NCBI GenBank assembly: GCA_021847125.1
Contig: JAJZUK010000058.1
Coordinates: forward strand, 1-6,821
Direction of reading: 5' to 3'
Origin: Pseudomonadota bacterium
GTDB taxonomy: Bacteria; Pseudomonadota; Gammaproteobacteria; Burkholderiales; SG8-39
Length of the DNA stretch: 6,821 nt
Shown piece by piece: positions 5,520 through 6,821 of the stretch (within the stretch, counting starts at the first letter, position 1; each line of letters starts with the position of its first letter). The notes beneath the pieces were generated by a model that saw only the letters and a program-made list of their open reading frames with translations, made no database searches and was not told where the DNA came from. Position numbers and translations under genes: made by a program.

Positions 5520-6392
5520 ATGAAGCCGCGCCTGCGCCCCGAAATCACCCGCGCCAGCCGAGCACTCACCTTCGGCGTCGAGGCGATCAATGAACGCGGC
5601 GAAATGGTGCCCACCGCCATCGCCGGCGAAAATCCGCTTACGCTCTATGTCGACAAGCGCGAGATCGTCACCCTCATGACCCTGGGCCAGGCGCCCGAGG
5701 CGCTGGCCGTCGGCTACCTGCGCAACCAGCGGCTGGTGAAATCGATAGAGGAAATCGCCGCGGTGCAGGTGGACTGGGAGACCGACTCGGTGGCGGTGAC
5801 CACGCGCAAGGCGGCGGGAGCGGAAACGCGCGCGCGCGCCAAGGCCATGACCGATAGAATGAAGAAACGCACCGTCACCACCGGCTGCGGCCAGGGCACG
5901 GTGTTCGGCGACCTGATGGCGGAGATCGACCAGGTGCGGTTGCGCGACGACGTGCGCCTCACCGAAGAGACGCTCTACGCGCTGATGGAGCAAGTGCGCC
6001 AGCACGAGACCATCTACAAGACCTCCGGCGCGGTGCACGGCTGCGCGCTGGCGACGAACGAGCCGAACGCGAGCCGCATCCTGAGTTTCGTCGAGGACGT
6101 GGGGCGACACAACGCCGTGGACGCCATTGCCGGACAGATGTGGCTGGAGGACATCGACGGCTCGGACAAGATCTTCTACACCACCGGGCGCCTGACCTCG
6201 GAGATGGTGATCAAGGCGGCGCAGATGTCCATCCCGTTTCTCGTGTCGCGCTCGGGCCTGACGCAAATGGGCCACGCCATCGCCGAAAAGACCGGCATCA
6301 CCATGCTCGGCCGCGCCACCGGCAGGCATTACCTGCTGTTCACCGGCAAACAGCGCTTCGTCAAACGGATGAGTCCGACGCTGATCGCCTGA
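5520..6392 (+). CDS. fdhD: Formate dehydrogenase sulfurtransferase/accessory protein FdhD
   Basis: This is a 290-residue protein of FdhD/NarQ family length. Family signatures visible: ENPLTLYV near the N-terminus, TTGCGQG with Cys123, TSGAVHGCAL (168-177), EDVGRHNAVD (192-201), TTGRLTSEMV (221-230) and ATGRHYLLF near the end. FdhD carries sulfur from the cysteine desulfurase IscS to the bis-MGD cofactor and is required for active formate dehydrogenase; it works in the cytoplasm. The E. coli protein has a CxxC pair in the mobile loop; here the motif reads C-G-Q-G, keeping only the first cysteine. ATG 5520 is preferred over an upstream in-frame TTG at 5499, which would add seven residues with no better ribosome site. 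The gene begins 40 bases after moaA with no visible promoter, so the two are probably co-transcribed. It ends one base from the convergent permease gene. Confidence 0.95.
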   Translation: MKPRLRPEITRASRALTFGVEAINERGEMVPTAIAGENPLTLYVDKREIVTLMTLGQAPEALAVGYLRNQRLVKSIEEIAAVQVDWETDSVAVTTRKAAGAETRARAKAMTDRMKKRTVTTGCGQGTVFGDLMAEIDQVRLRDDVRLTEETLYALMEQVRQHETIYKTSGAVHGCALATNEPNASRILSFVEDVGRHNAVDAIAGQMWLEDIDGSDKIFYTTGRLTSEMVIKAAQMSIPFLVSRSGLTQMGHAIAEKTGITMLGRATGRHYLLFTGKQRFVKRMSPTLIA

Positions 6393-6393
6393 G

Positions 6394-6821
6394 TCAGCGC
6401 GCGGGCCGCGTCGACAGGTAGATTCCGGGCAGGATCAGCGCAGCGCCCACCCAGTGGAAATCGCGCACCGGCTCGCCCAGCACCAGCCAGGCGGTGGCCG
6501 CCGCGTAGATCGGCCCCAGGTACAGCACCACGCCGACGCGCGCCGCGCCGAGCTCGCGCTGCATGTACGAATAGGCGAGGTAGGCCCCAAGCCCGGGAAA
6601 CAGCGCGACGGCCAGGATGTAGCCGAGGCTGGCCCAGGCGATTTGCGTCGGCATGAACGCGAGCGCCTCGACTACGGTCAGCGGCGCCAGCACGACCAGT
6701 CCGCCGCCCATGATCAGCGTGAGCCGCGCGGCAGGCCCGAACGGACTGGTCCATGCCTTGAGCAGCAGCGAATACGCGGTCCAGGAGAGCATGGCCACCA
6801 GTATCCATGCATCCCCGACGG
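6394..6821 (-). CDS. EamA/DMT-superfamily permease, C-terminal half (5' end beyond window edge)
   Basis: 141 residues plus the stop are visible; the reading frame stays open to the right edge, so the beginning of the gene is missing. The visible part opens with GDAWILVAMLSWTAYSLLLK, the usual start of the second EamA repeat, and contains about five hydrophobic helices. These include a GYILAVALFPGLGAYLAYSY segment and the signature stretch LYLGPIYAAATAWLVLGEP ahead of the last helix. It ends in a short basic tail (STRPAR). This is an inner-membrane transporter of the drug/metabolite type; substrate cannot be judged. An apparent start at 6798 is an internal GTG within the first visible helix, not the true start. 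It is convergent with fdhD and shows no functional link to the formate dehydrogenase genes. Confidence 0.93.
   Translation of the reverse strand, partial: VGDAWILVAMLSWTAYSLLLKAWTSPFGPAARLTLIMGGGLVVLAPLTVVEALAFMPTQIAWASLGYILAVALFPGLGAYLAYSYMQRELGAARVGVVLYLGPIYAAATAWLVLGEPVRDFHWVGAALILPGIYLSTRPAR

Noticed and set aside
4367..5620. 417-codon open frame on the minus strand opposite moaA and the start of fdhD
   Set aside because: moaA on the other strand has complete catalytic motifs; the antisense product is His/Arg/Ala-rich and matches nothing.
5223..6329. 368-codon open frame on the minus strand opposite fdhD
   Set aside because: fdhD has all family signatures; the antisense frame also runs into moaA and has no domain pattern.

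Overview
The window reads as a high-G+C proteobacterial chromosome segment. The protein set (DUF3305/DUF3306 pair, TorD-type chaperone, MoaA beginning '[10 protein letters not shown]', FdhD of the single-cysteine type) most suggests a betaproteobacterium, perhaps Rhodocyclaceae/Sterolibacteriaceae-like. That placement is an inference from family flavour, not a phylogenetic result. No RNA gene, insertion sequence, CRISPR array or integrase was seen, and the genes are tightly packed.

Layout: a divergent control region at 3538-3677 splits the window. Leftward on the minus strand runs a four-gene unit: DUF3305 (3537-3073), DUF3306 (3067-2525), a large multi-[4Fe-4S] protein (2445-319), and a TorD/DmsD-type chaperone that starts inside the last codons of the Fe-S gene (322) and runs off the left edge. 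Rightward on the plus strand are a SCO1/SenC thioredoxin-like lipoprotein (3678-4268), moaA (4385-5479) and fdhD (5520-6392). A truncated EamA/DMT permease gene (6821-6394, minus) meets fdhD tail to tail with one base between the stop codons and is probably unrelated.

How it fits together: MoaA performs the first step of molybdenum-cofactor synthesis, FdhD supplies sulfur to the cofactor of formate dehydrogenase, and TorD-family proteins guard molybdoenzyme apoproteins before cofactor loading and Tat export. Together they point to a molybdenum- or tungsten-dependent formate dehydrogenase whose structural genes probably lie just beyond the left edge. The least understood part is the DUF3305-DUF3306-FeS trio. 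The Fe-S protein carries at least four canonical and two irregular Cys-rich cluster motifs, a degenerate nucleotide-binding-like segment and a C-terminal four-Cys motif. By eye it looks like a relic of an HdrA/MvhD-type electron-transfer protein. I regard this trio as the best candidate for a poorly described formate-dehydrogenase maturation or electron-transfer system.
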